Shown one piece after another: positions 63,801 through 64,000 of a stretch of DNA of 64,000 nt. How positions within the stretch are numbered: the stretch's first letter is position 1; every line of letters begins with the position of its first letter. The stretch comes from Symsagittifera roscoffensis (taxonomy: Eukaryota; Xenacoelomorpha; Acoela; Convolutidae): the NCBI RefSeq assembly GCF_963678635.1, contig NC_087068.1, forward strand, positions 44,683,013-44,747,012, read 5' to 3'. The position numbers were made by a program, and so were the translations under genes. Below the pieces are notes generated by a model. That model saw only the letters and a program-made list of their open reading frames with translations. It had not been told where the DNA came from and searched no databases.

Positions 63801-64000
63801 CCCGAAAATTGTATCAAGAAGGTGAAATTCATGATACATTTGTTTTGCGTAATAAATTTTATTGAAAGTGTTCTTATTCATCAATGCCCAAGACGATTTT
63901 TTGTTGCATTTTTCTTCCGTTGTCACCAACTCCCCAGCCCAAAAGTTCATGCTAATACATTAATGCTTGCGACACATGTTACCATTAAACACAAGAATTA

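Larger units (their letters stand above)
54113..64000. other. 10-kb gene-poor region
   Basis: AT-rich with no exon I can support on either strand. It contains tRNA-like pieces, a family A remnant (55441-55695), a family B end (54820-54862), the 59226-59600 foldback and a possible transposase scrap (60669-60878). If HYDIN continues to the right, this is part of one very large intron. Confidence 0.55.

Overview
The window is animal nuclear DNA: AT-rich, intron-dense, with short exons bounded by GT-AG (and probably two GC-AG) sites and crowded with interspersed repeats. Two gene families place it. HYDIN is the central-pair protein of motile cilia, and the second gene is a seven-helix rhodopsin-class receptor with an acidic tail. 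A ciliated invertebrate metazoan fits both; I cannot name the phylum.

Minus strand, about 1.9-48.2 kb: an internal block of HYDIN. I could place 23 exons (3,887 coding bases, about 1,295 codons) whose splice phases join without a stop from 48169 down to 1872. In protein order they give Ser-rich linkers, an adenylate-kinase-like domain with a P-loop (exons 5-6), a Ser/Arg-rich linker, a conserved helical/coiled-coil block (exons 9-13), the 'GxGITGPPVPP' block (exons 16-17), charged linkers, and the start of the next MSP/ASH-type beta-domain series (exons 22-23). Neither end of HYDIN is in the window.

Minus strand, 1-778: an open frame of at least 259 codons, Ser-rich and internally repeated, starting at an ATG and running off the left edge. 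It lies where the next HYDIN exon would be expected and does not look like HYDIN.

Plus strand, 51.1-54.1 kb: a complete four-exon class A GPCR of 399 residues, antiparallel to HYDIN. If HYDIN's upstream exons lie beyond 64 kb, the receptor is nested in a HYDIN intron of more than 15 kb.

The introns hold at least two dispersed non-autonomous families, called A (about 0.5 kb, 14 or more copies) and B (about 0.4-1 kb, several copies plus end fragments). Both start at TTCCGAC followed by a hairpin. Both carry the complementary GTCGGAA inside the other end, followed by a second hairpin and a CTTGTTT terminus. That asymmetric layout resembles Helentron-type rolling-circle elements, and four family A copies sit head-to-tail at 12.2-14.0 kb. 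Other structures are a 166-bp tandem repeat, an 84-bp-arm near-perfect palindrome, several foldback or TIR elements, G/C homopolymer tracts and tRNA-like fragments. The region 54.1-64 kb has no gene I can support.
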